DNA of 5,576 nucleotides from an uncultured Brevinema sp. Its GTDB lineage: Bacteria > Spirochaetota > Brevinematia > Brevinematales > Brevinemataceae. The stretch spans positions 1-5,576 of the forward strand of contig CAMQSH010000131.1 in the NCBI GenBank assembly GCA_947036575.1, in the 5' to 3' direction. Shown here piece after piece: positions 1 through 5,576 of this stretch (position 1 is its first letter; the number at the start of each line of letters is the position of its first letter). The notes beneath the pieces were generated by a model. It was given only the letters and a program-made list of their open reading frames with translations. It did not search any database and was not told where the DNA came from. Both the position numbers and the translations under genes were made by a program.

Positions 1-173
1 ATCATCCGAATGTTTTATCAGATACTATTTTTAGAGCTGTTGATATTTGGAGAAACAAAAAATCTCTATGGGAGAAAATTGTTAAGACAGGTATGAAAGA
101 AGACTGGTCCTGGAAAAGATCTGCGAAAGGATATCTTGATATGTATAATGAGGTGTTCTCTAGATCAAATTAA
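1..173 (+). CDS. glgA: Glycogen synthase (GT5), C-terminal end only
   Basis: This is the last 56 codons of a gene that begins before the window; the reading frame starts at base 3 and ends at TAA 171-173. The peptide contains a conserved tail seen in bacterial ADP-glucose-type glycogen synthases: a helix like 'RAVDIWRNKKSLW', then 'GMKEDWSWKRSAKGYLDMY'. This matches the family pattern of a Met, an acidic residue, an aromatic-Ser-Trp triplet and then Ala-Lys-x-Tyr-x-x-x-Tyr, which closes the second Rossmann domain in glycosyltransferase family 5. The enzyme extends alpha-1,4-glucan from ADP-glucose (family knowledge). The stop is followed by a strong terminator, so the gene is probably transcribed separately from ddl and its position here looks incidental. 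Catalytic residues lie outside the window, so the call rests on the tail alone. Confidence 0.82.
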   Translation, partial: HPNVLSDTIFRAVDIWRNKKSLWEKIVKTGMKEDWSWKRSAKGYLDMYNEVFSRSN

Positions 174-205
174 TCAACTCATAATTAACAATTTTTAACA
201 AAATA

Positions 206-247
206 TAATAAAAAACACTTCGTCAATAGGCGGAGTGTTTTTTATTA
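206..247 (+). terminator. Rho-independent terminator after glgA
   Basis: Bases 211-222 (AAAAACACTTCG) pair with 231-242 (CGGAGTGTTTTT) around an 8-nt loop, with one G-U wobble. Flanking A/T bases extend the stem to 206-222 / 231-247. The T-run at 238-243 forms the terminator tail on the + strand, and the matching A-run at 211-215 would give a T-run on the other strand, so it could work in both directions. It lies 32 nt behind the glgA stop and separates glgA from the division cluster. Confidence 0.88.
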
Positions 248-275
248 GACTCAGATTCCCTCTCTATTTTAGATA

Positions 276-315
276 TAGTCAAAAAGTTATGAATATTTCT
301 AGTCAAAATTTTGAC
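276..315. promoter_or_regulatory. Palindrome and repeated half-sites, possible operator
   Basis: Bases 302-315 read GTCAAAATTTTGAC, a perfect 14-nt palindrome. The left half with its flank, TAGTCAAAA (300-308), is repeated exactly in the same orientation at 276-284, 24 bp upstream. The right half contains the candidate -35 hexamer of the ddl promoter. A dyad overlapping a -35 element with a second half-site upstream is a typical layout for a repressor or activator site, but no regulator is known here and AT-rich DNA produces short palindromes by chance. Confidence 0.45.
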
Positions 316-339
316 GAAAGTTTAATAATCACTCATAAT
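311..339 (+). promoter_or_regulatory. Candidate sigma-70-type promoter for ddl-ftsQ-ftsA
   Basis: TTGACG (311-316) and CATAAT (334-339) are each one base away from the -35 and -10 consensus and are separated by exactly 17 bp. Transcription would begin near 346, giving a leader of about 55 nt before the ddl start at 401. It is the best promoter match in the glgA-ddl gap and lies behind the terminator, as expected for the start of an operon. Confidence 0.65.
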
Positions 340-400
340 ATTAAATAAGGAAAATTCTCTATTAGAAATATTTCTTTTGAATAATATCTAGGGAGTCTAC

Positions 401-1330
401 ATGTCCTCAAGTAAAATACTTATTTTAGCTGGTGGCTCTTCTGCAGAAAAAGAAATCTCTAGACGTTCTGGCGAAAATTTGTACAAAGCTATCTCTGAAG
501 CTGGCTTTAATACCACTATATTAGATCCTAGCCATGATAATTTTTCTTTTAATCTTCTCAAAAACTATGATATTATTTATCCTATTTTACATGGTACTAA
601 AGGCGAAGATGGCTGTATTCAAGGTGTTTTAGAAACCCTTGGTATTCCTTATGCAGGCTGTGGGGTTCTTGCTAGTGCTCTTACTATGAACAAAGCTACT
701 ACCAAACAATTGTTTCAAACTTTAGATATTCCTTGTGCTCAAGGTTTTGTTACTAATACTAATTTAGAAGAAAATTTAACTAAAATCGAAAAACTTGGCT
801 ATCCTGTTTTTATTAAACCTGTCAGTGAAGGTTCCAGTGTTGGCTCTCTTATTCTTCATAACAAAGAAGAAGCTTTGGCTCTTCTACCAAAACATTTAAA
901 AGAATTTCCAAATTCTTTGGTAGAACAATTACTTATAGGTAGAGAGATGACTGTAGGTATTATTGAACAAAATAACAAAATGATAATACTTCCTATCTTA
1001 GAACTAAAACCTAAGGCTGAATTTTACACCTTTGAAACTAAGTACACAGCAGGAATGACAGAGTTTGTTTTACCAGCTCCTATGGATCAAGAAACATTAG
1101 ATCTTATCCATACCCATGTAACCACAATTTTTGAAGCATTTTATTTAAGAGATTGTGTTCGTGTTGATTTGATGCTCACTAAAGAAGGTCCTGTTTATTT
1201 AGAAGTGAATACAGCTCCTGGTATGACCAACACTAGTGATATCCCTTCCATGCTAAAAGCTGCTAATATTGATATAAAAGAATTTGCAACTCAAATCATT
1301 AAAAATGTACAAGGGAGAAATTTTTGTTAA
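401..1330 (+). CDS. ddl: D-alanine--D-alanine ligase
   Basis: Cytoplasmic ATP-grasp ligase that joins two D-alanines into the dipeptide added by MurF to the peptidoglycan precursor. Its 309 residues are close to the usual length (E. coli DdlB is 306). In order: GGSSAEKEIS at 11-20 with the catalytic-triad Glu (E16, matching DdlB E15); HGTKGEDGCIQG at 64-75; the ATP-grasp strand 'FIKPVSEGSSVG' at 137-148 with the triad Ser (S145 or S146); 'FETKY' at 211-215, whose Lys and Tyr match DdlB K215/Y216; R254; and the metal ligands D256, E268 and N270 in 'EVNTAPGMT'. The Tyr in the omega loop, rather than Phe, fits D-Ala-D-Ala rather than D-Ala-D-Lac synthesis. The start has a Shine-Dalgarno AGGGAG at 390-395. 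The end overlaps ftsQ by 7 nt. Nothing essential is missing. Confidence 0.97.
   Translation: MSSSKILILAGGSSAEKEISRRSGENLYKAISEAGFNTTILDPSHDNFSFNLLKNYDIIYPILHGTKGEDGCIQGVLETLGIPYAGCGVLASALTMNKATTKQLFQTLDIPCAQGFVTNTNLEENLTKIEKLGYPVFIKPVSEGSSVGSLILHNKEEALALLPKHLKEFPNSLVEQLLIGREMTVGIIEQNNKMIILPILELKPKAEFYTFETKYTAGMTEFVLPAPMDQETLDLIHTHVTTIFEAFYLRDCVRVDLMLTKEGPVYLEVNTAPGMTNTSDIPSMLKAANIDIKEFATQIIKNVQGRNFC
1311..1317 (+). promoter_or_regulatory. Ribosome binding site fixing the TTG start of ftsQ
   Basis: AAGGGAG lies inside the last codons of ddl, 6 nt before TTG 1324. The ftsQ frame is closed by a TAA at 1300-1302, and no ATG or GTG occurs between that stop and 1324, so this site together with TTG is the only plausible start. 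The same core, AGGGAG, precedes ddl. Confidence 0.8.
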
Positions 1331-2061
1331 ATAAAAAAATATCTGCACTATTAATTATTTTTTTAGCTCTTTTCAGTTTTCTTGTCCATCAATCACTTTA
1401 TGATGTTTTAAATATCTTTACCAATAGTTTTTCTATCAAAAAAATTAATATTAGTGGAGCTACATATTCTAAAAATGCTGAGTTTGACCAAATTATTACT
1501 TCAAGTACCAACTTAACAAGAGGGAATCTATCCTTATTGAATATAACAACACTAAAAAATCAATTAGAAACATTAGTATTAATTAAAAATGTGGACATTA
1601 GCAAGGATTTACCTTACACACTTACTATAAAAATAACAGAGCGTACGCCTGTTGCTTTTATAAAAATAAAAAATCAATCCTATCAAATAGACAATGATGG
1701 AGTAATTTTGGCATCTCTTACAAATTCTTTACCACTAGCCTTGCCTACTATTGATATTGGATTTGGGGTAGCATTAAATAACAATCAAGTTGTCGACGAG
1801 CATATTATAAATACACTATCTGCCTTACATAATACAAATATTATATTAATCGATAAAATACGTATTAATAAAAATCGAGAGACTTATTTTACACTCAAAA
1901 ACACATTACCTCAGTTTTATATTGAAAAATTCACTCTTTCAGAAGATTTTATTTTTAAAGCACAACGTATAGGTAACACACTTAACACCACTAATTTACA
2001 AAAAACACCAAAAACAATTGATATTTATAGTAATCAAGATACATCAATAGGATTTTTCTAA
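1324..2061 (+). CDS. ftsQ: Cell division protein FtsQ/DivIB
   Basis: Single-pass membrane protein of the divisome, which in well-studied bacteria links FtsB/FtsL and the septal peptidoglycan synthase to the ring. It has only 5 residues before a hydrophobic segment at about 6-22, so almost the whole protein is outside the cytoplasm. A POTRA domain spans about 36-111: it opens with 'FSIKKINISG', passes through 'GNLSLLNITTLKNQLETL', and closes with 'LPYTLTIKITERTPVAF', the classic P-x-x-L-x-I-x-x-x-E-R-x-P-x-A motif. The beta domain begins with 'YQIDNDGVIL' (120-129). At 245 aa it is near the usual size. The start is TTG. The protein contains no other methionine, so no internal ATG start is available. 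It overlaps ddl by 7 nt, suggesting translational coupling. Sequence conservation is low, as is usual for this family, but topology, motif and position agree. Confidence 0.93.
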   Translation: MLNKKISALLIIFLALFSFLVHQSLYDVLNIFTNSFSIKKINISGATYSKNAEFDQIITSSTNLTRGNLSLLNITTLKNQLETLVLIKNVDISKDLPYTLTIKITERTPVAFIKIKNQSYQIDNDGVILASLTNSLPLALPTIDIGFGVALNNNQVVDEHIINTLSALHNTNIILIDKIRINKNRETYFTLKNTLPQFYIEKFTLSEDFIFKAQRIGNTLNTTNLQKTPKTIDIYSNQDTSIGFF

Positions 2062-2079
2062 AAATAAAAAGGATATTAT

Positions 2080-3330
2080 GTGAGTACAAATTATTCTCCC
2101 TCTTCTACTATAATTGCTGGACTTGATATAGGCTCTAGTAAAACAAATGTTGTTATTACTAGACTTAATGACAATAACAATCCGGAAATTTTAGGTGCAG
2201 CTAGTGTTCCTTCACGTGGTATTAGAAAAGGTGTTATTGTTAATTTGGAGCAAGCTGCTTTAACCGTAACTGCTGTTATTGAAAAAGCCGAATTACAGGC
2301 TGGGGTAACTGTAGAATCTGTCATCTTAGGTGTTTCTGGTGGACATATAGAATTAACAAAAAGCAAAGGTGTTATTACCATTCCTTCCCAAAAAGAAGTG
2401 ACAGCAGATGATATTAAGAGAGTTATAGAAACAGCCACAACTATTATCATTCCTCCTGATAGAGAAATTATTCATGTCTTACCTCAATCATTTTCTGTAG
2501 ATGACCAACCTGGGATCAAAGATCCTATAGGAATGACAGGATCTCGTTTAGAAGTACATGTACATATTATTACTGTAGCTGCAACTTCTGTAAATAATCT
2601 CATCAAAAGTGTCTATAAAGCTGGATTTAATACAGCAGATATTATCCTAAAACCTCTAGCTGCAGCACGTGCCTTAATAAAAGAAGAAGAAAAAGACGAA
2701 GGCTGTATTTTAATTGATATTGGAGCAAGTACTACTAATTATGTTATTTTCACAGATGGTGGTATCAAACATACTGGTCAATTATCCATAGGTGGTGGAC
2801 ATGTTACTAATGATATTTCTTATGGGATGAAAACAACCTTACACATCGCTGAACAAATCAAATGTGATCATGGTTCTGCAATAGCCACCTCTATCCCTAT
2901 GCAAGAACAATTAGAAATACCTACCCCTAATGGTAGAACAGAAAGAATAGAAAGTCGTAGGCTTTTATCTGAAATTATCCAACCTCGCTTAGAAGAAATT
3001 TTATTTTTAATCAACGAACAAATAGAAAAAACAGGCTTTAAATCGCATTTATCTGCTGGTGTTATCCTCACTGGTGGAGTGGCAAATACAGAATATTTAG
3101 AAGAGTTGGCTGGGGAAATTTTTCAATTACCAATTAGAATAGGTATGCCTTATCAATTCCGTGGATTAGATGAGTTTATCAAAAACCCGTCCTTTTCTAC
3201 AGCAACAGGATTATCTCTCTATGGATTGCAAAGTACTCCTAAATTAGGTAATGTCAGTAGCCCAGATGAAGACAAAAATTTTCAAAAAATTGTCTATCGT
3301 ATACAAGACTGGTTTAATGAGTTTTTCTAA
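2080..3330 (+). CDS. ftsA: Cell division protein FtsA (actin-like)
   Basis: Actin-family ATPase that anchors FtsZ filaments to the inner membrane and recruits later division proteins. Domains in order: phosphate-1 loop 'GLDIGSSKT' (14-22); the FtsA-specific 1C domain, about 89-165; phosphate-2 loop 'DIGASTTN' (213-220); 'SIGGGHVTNDIS' (236-247); and the adenosine loop 'VILTGGVANTEYL' (328-340). The last 15 residues, QKIVYRIQDWFNEFF, form an amphipathic helix with aromatic residues and basic K/R, the standard membrane-targeting tail. Length (416 aa) is typical. The start is GTG 2080, with AAGGA at 2069-2073 six nt upstream. The frame is closed by TAA at 2065-2067 and the first internal Met is residue 152, so no ATG start exists. 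The gap to ftsQ is 18 nt. The phosphate-2 loop differs from the common D-I-G-G-G-T-x-D form at three positions. Confidence 0.96.
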   Translation: MSTNYSPSSTIIAGLDIGSSKTNVVITRLNDNNNPEILGAASVPSRGIRKGVIVNLEQAALTVTAVIEKAELQAGVTVESVILGVSGGHIELTKSKGVITIPSQKEVTADDIKRVIETATTIIIPPDREIIHVLPQSFSVDDQPGIKDPIGMTGSRLEVHVHIITVAATSVNNLIKSVYKAGFNTADIILKPLAAARALIKEEEKDEGCILIDIGASTTNYVIFTDGGIKHTGQLSIGGGHVTNDISYGMKTTLHIAEQIKCDHGSAIATSIPMQEQLEIPTPNGRTERIESRRLLSEIIQPRLEEILFLINEQIEKTGFKSHLSAGVILTGGVANTEYLEELAGEIFQLPIRIGMPYQFRGLDEFIKNPSFSTATGLSLYGLQSTPKLGNVSSPDEDKNFQKIVYRIQDWFNEFF

Positions 3331-3388
3331 AATATATGAAAAATATTAAGTAAACTATAAAATAAAAATTAAAAAAACCGATAATCAA

Positions 3389-3443
3389 TATAATAGATAT
3401 CATAAACTTTTATTTTTGACCTATTCTATTAAATAAATACTAT
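3389..3443 (+). promoter_or_regulatory. Candidate promoter(s) for ftsZ in the ftsA-ftsZ gap
   Basis: The 131-nt AT-rich gap holds two possible promoters. TATAAT at 3389-3394 is a perfect -10 but has no good -35 at the right distance; it would give a leader of about 60 nt. TTGACC at 3416-3421 is a good -35, with TACTAT at 3438-3443 (16-bp spacing) as a weak -10; it would start only about 12 nt before the gene. I cannot choose between them from sequence. No terminator-like hairpin follows ftsA, so read-through from the ddl promoter is also possible. Confidence 0.45.
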
Positions 3444-3452
3444 ATGATACTT

Positions 3453-3457
3453 GGAGG
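3453..3457 (+). promoter_or_regulatory. Ribosome binding site fixing the ftsZ start
   Basis: GGAGG is a core Shine-Dalgarno match, 4 nt before ATG 3462. An in-frame ATG at 3444 lies upstream of this site with no ribosome binding site of its own, and using it would place the GGAGG inside the coding region as Gly-Gly codons. The start at 3462 is therefore preferred. Confidence 0.8.
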
Positions 3458-3461
3458 ACTA

Positions 3462-5051
3462 ATGTCTTACTTTGAAGAATTGTGGAGCGCTGGTAAAGAA
3501 GAGGAAGATGACTCTTTTCCACAAGATTCACCAAATGAACCAAACATTTTTTCTATCTTTGATCCTGAACAACTTGAGTCAACTCCTCAATTAAAAATTC
3601 CTTCTAATACTCAAGAAGAGGTTTTTTTCACACCTCAAAATATCATAAATACACCTAAGCCTACTCCTAACCCAGAACCAATACCTATACTCCACGAAAA
3701 TCTTGATCTTGATTTAGAAGATATCTCTGTCGGTGGTAATCTAAAAGTTCTTGGTATTGGTGGTGCTGGATGTAATGCTGTTAATAGAATGATTGAAGAC
3801 AATGTTGCTGGCGTAGAATTTATTGCTATTAATACTGATGTACAAGTTCTAAAAAAGTCATTAGCACAAAAATGTATCCCTATAGGAACTAAAATCACAA
3901 AAGGCTTAGGAGCTGGTGCAAAACCTGAAATTGGTGAAAAAGCAGCTCTTGAAAGTTCTGAAGAAATTAGAAATAATCTTAAAAATACAGACATGGTATT
4001 TATTACTGCCGGCATGGGTGGTGGTACAGGTACTGGAGCAGCTCCTGTTATTGCTCAAATTGCAAAAGAATCTGGCTGTCTTGTTGTTGCTGTTGTTACT
4101 TTACCATTCTCGTTTGAAGGTTCAAAAAGACAAAAAGCTGCTATTGAAGGTATAGACAAATTAAAAAATCATGTGGATACCATGCTTGTTATTTCTAACT
4201 CACGTATTTTTGAAATTGTTGAAAAAAATACTTCTGTAAAAGATGCTTTCAAAAAAATTGATGAAGTATTAAAACAAGCTGTTCAGGGTATCTCTGGTAT
4301 CATTAGTGAAACAGCTATTATTAATGTTGACTTTAACGATGTAAAAACTATCCTTGCAAATCGTGGGGAAGCAATCATGGGTATTGGTCAAGCTAAGGGT
4401 GACGGACGTGCTCTAAAAGCAGCTCAAGAAGCTCTTGCTAATCCTCTCATCGAAAATAATACTTTCAGACAATCTGGAGCAATGGTAGCTAAAATCATTG
4501 GTGGATCTGATTTTGATATGAAAGAATTTCATGAAGCCGCTGAAGCTATTTCTCAATTCTGTAGACCTGATGCTGAAATTATTATGGGTTTAGATTTTGA
4601 TGAAAATCTAAGAGATCAAGTACGTATTATTATTATTGCTACAGACTTAGTGAGAGATATTCCTAATAATAATCCTGTACCCATACAAAATCAACAAACA
4701 CATAGTATGTTTAATACTATAGAAGATTTACAAAATATGCATTCTTTAGAACAACAACATCAACAAGATCTAGTTGAAAAAAATTATATTGATCATGATG
4801 AAGATTGGGGTATTAAATCAACAAAACCACAAAAACCTTTTTCACAACAAGCTCCTATCCAACAAAATACTTTTGGAGATAGAAGAAGTATTGACTTTTC
4901 ATTAAGAAAAGAAGATACCCAAGTATATAATGAATTTGATCCTAGTGAGGCAAGACGTTCTGTTGGTGGAGTACCATCTATGGTTTCGGATCTTGACACT
5001 CCAGCGTTTTTAAGACGTAGAAAAAAAATTCACAATGACTCAAATTATTAA
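3462..5051 (+). CDS. ftsZ: Cell division GTPase FtsZ with long N-terminal extension
   Basis: Tubulin-like GTPase that forms the cytokinetic ring. From ATG 3462 it is 529 aa, well above the common 350-400. The GTPase domain starts near residue 94: 'GIGGAGCNAVNRM' (98-110), NTD (124-126), the signature GGGTGTG (186-192), 'TLPFSFEG' (213-220), and the T7 loop NVDFNDV (288-294) with both catalytic acidic residues D290 and D293. The second domain ends near 399. A Q/N-rich linker of about 110 residues leads to the conserved C-terminal peptide 'DLDTPAFLRRRKK' (510-522), the docking site for FtsA and other partners, with a basic tail. The unusual part is residues 1-93: 'MSYFEELWSAG', an acidic run, then a Pro/Thr/Asn-rich stretch. 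A common FtsZ has only about 10-15 residues there. 'IATDL' (392-396) replaces the usual I-A-T-G-F/L. An alternative start at 3444 would add 6 residues. Confidence 0.98.
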   Translation: MSYFEELWSAGKEEEDDSFPQDSPNEPNIFSIFDPEQLESTPQLKIPSNTQEEVFFTPQNIINTPKPTPNPEPIPILHENLDLDLEDISVGGNLKVLGIGGAGCNAVNRMIEDNVAGVEFIAINTDVQVLKKSLAQKCIPIGTKITKGLGAGAKPEIGEKAALESSEEIRNNLKNTDMVFITAGMGGGTGTGAAPVIAQIAKESGCLVVAVVTLPFSFEGSKRQKAAIEGIDKLKNHVDTMLVISNSRIFEIVEKNTSVKDAFKKIDEVLKQAVQGISGIISETAIINVDFNDVKTILANRGEAIMGIGQAKGDGRALKAAQEALANPLIENNTFRQSGAMVAKIIGGSDFDMKEFHEAAEAISQFCRPDAEIIMGLDFDENLRDQVRIIIIATDLVRDIPNNNPVPIQNQQTHSMFNTIEDLQNMHSLEQQHQQDLVEKNYIDHDEDWGIKSTKPQKPFSQQAPIQQNTFGDRRSIDFSLRKEDTQVYNEFDPSEARRSVGGVPSMVSDLDTPAFLRRRKKIHNDSNY

Positions 5052-5087
5052 TAATAATAGTACCGTTTCTAACGGTACTATTTATTA
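5052..5087 (+). terminator. Hairpin between ftsZ and lipoprotein gene, partial terminator or attenuator
   Basis: AATAGTACCGTT (5056-5067) and AACGGTACTATT (5071-5082) form a perfect 12-bp stem with a TCT loop. With one bulged T, the stem extends to 5052-5055 / 5084-5087, reaching the ftsZ stop codon. The run after the stem is TATTA rather than a solid T-tract, so termination may be incomplete. The right arm touches the ribosome binding site AGGTGG (5087-5092) of the next gene. Confidence 0.6.
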
Positions 5088-5098
5088 GGTGGAATATC

Positions 5099-5576
5099 AT
5101 GAAAAATATTAAATTAATTTTATTACTTTTTTCCGTTTCTTTACTTATCAGTTGTCAGAAAAAAACTTTATTTTATGAAAAAGTTTTTGAAGCAGACCTT
5201 GGATTTGCAAGCAATCAAATTGGTAGCAATCTGCCTATTTTGGAAAGCTACAGTAATAGACAAGGTTTTCCTAATAGTACTCTACTAGATGTTCCTGCAT
5301 TACTTATTCAAGAAAAAAAGCTATATGTTGCTGATTCTTATAATAAAGTTGTTACTATATTTCCTTTAGAAAAAGAAAATATTAAGACTGAACCTACCTT
5401 ATCCATTCCTAATAAAGGAAAAGGGTATTCTTTTGCTAGACCTTATGAAGTTTTTGTTGATAGAAATACTGATATTTATATTCTAGCATCTATAGAAGAT
5501 TTTGAGTCTTATGAAGTCCAAAATTATAGTAATCAAACAGCAGAAATCAAAAATTACGATCAGTTTCAAACAAAAA
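5099..5576 (+). CDS. Putative lipoprotein with NHL-like repeats, 3' end missing
   Basis: An open frame of 159 codons runs off the end of the window. The start is ATG 5099, with AGGTGG at 5087-5092 six nt upstream. The first 18 residues are a lipoprotein signal peptide: Lys at 2 and 5, a hydrophobic core 'LILLLFSVSLLI', then the lipobox L-I-S-C with the lipidated Cys at 19. The mature protein is therefore expected to be membrane-anchored and outside the cytoplasm. Two stretches resemble NHL or similar beta-propeller blades: 62-88, ending 'LYVADSYNKVVTIF', and 112-133, containing 'PYEVFVDRNTDIYILA'. This suggests a propeller whose further blades lie beyond the window. The function is unknown; such folds usually bind ligands or proteins. 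It follows ftsZ by 47 nt, across a hairpin, and may be partly co-transcribed with it. I am confident of the gene and signal peptide, and only moderately of the fold. Confidence 0.85.
   Translation, partial: MKNIKLILLLFSVSLLISCQKKTLFYEKVFEADLGFASNQIGSNLPILESYSNRQGFPNSTLLDVPALLIQEKKLYVADSYNKVVTIFPLEKENIKTEPTLSIPNKGKGYSFARPYEVFVDRNTDIYILASIEDFESYEVQNYSNQTAEIKNYDQFQTK

Noticed and set aside
364..375. AGAAATATTTCT palindrome in the ddl leader
   Set aside because: Perfect but short and almost all A/T with no loop; expected by chance in such sequence.
2091..2450. 119-codon open frame on the - strand
   Set aside because: It lies wholly inside ftsA, whose protein is clearly conserved; no ribosome site or recognisable product.
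3444..3461. Upstream in-frame ATG as ftsZ start
   Set aside because: No ribosome binding site before it, and it would turn the strong GGAGG site into coding sequence; ATG 3462 is better placed.
3618..3636. T-run in ftsZ flanked by GAGGT/ACCTC, possible phase-variable tract or hairpin
   Set aside because: Only 7 Ts and a 5-bp stem inside an intact conserved gene; too weak to call.
3635..4015. 126-codon open frame on the - strand
   Set aside because: Antisense to the ftsZ N-terminus and GTPase core; composition is that of a shadow frame.
3916..4155. 79-codon + strand frame rich in Leu and Lys
   Set aside because: A shifted reading of the ftsZ GTPase core; low-complexity product, no evidence of translation.

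Overview
The window is a low-GC (roughly one third G+C by eye) bacterial chromosome segment with every gene on the + strand. It carries the end of a glycogen synthase gene, then the division and cell-wall cluster ddl-ftsQ-ftsA-ftsZ, then the start of a gene for a secreted lipoprotein. All five stop codons seen are TAA. The organism makes peptidoglycan (Ddl), has a full FtsQ/FtsA/FtsZ divisome core, stores glycogen, and exports lipoproteins. I lean towards a low-GC diderm, most plausibly a spirochete. The reasons are the AT-rich composition, the lipobox lipoprotein of NHL-like character beside ftsZ, and the glgA neighbour. This placement is inference and was not tested by any search.

Layout: 1-173 is the 3' end of glgA. 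It is followed by a strong hairpin terminator (206-247) and an intergenic region holding a promoter for the division cluster, whose -35 element sits inside a perfect 14-nt palindrome. ddl (401-1330) overlaps ftsQ (1324-2061, TTG start) by 7 nt. ftsA (2080-3330, GTG start) follows after 18 nt. A 131-nt AT-rich gap (3331-3461) carries candidate promoters for ftsZ (3462-5051, ATG start; 529 aa). ftsZ ends in a hairpin (5052-5087) that abuts the ribosome binding site of the lipoprotein gene (5099 to beyond the window end).

How the genes work together: Ddl makes the D-Ala-D-Ala dipeptide that ends the peptidoglycan stem peptide. FtsZ polymerises at midcell, FtsA ties it to the membrane through a C-terminal amphipathic helix, and FtsQ is a membrane-anchored periplasmic scaffold of the divisome. 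The order ddl-ftsQ-ftsA-ftsZ is the distal half of the classical dcw cluster. The upstream dcw genes (murG, murC, ftsW and others) are not next to it here, because glgA and a terminator precede ddl.

The window is mostly a conserved housekeeping locus, and I see no mobile element, CRISPR array, RNA gene or clearly new multi-gene system. The points most worth a second look are the roughly 80-90-residue N-terminal extension of FtsZ, the palindrome-embedded promoter before ddl, the TTG/GTG/ATG series of start codons along ftsQ-ftsA-ftsZ, and the lipoprotein gene placed directly behind ftsZ.
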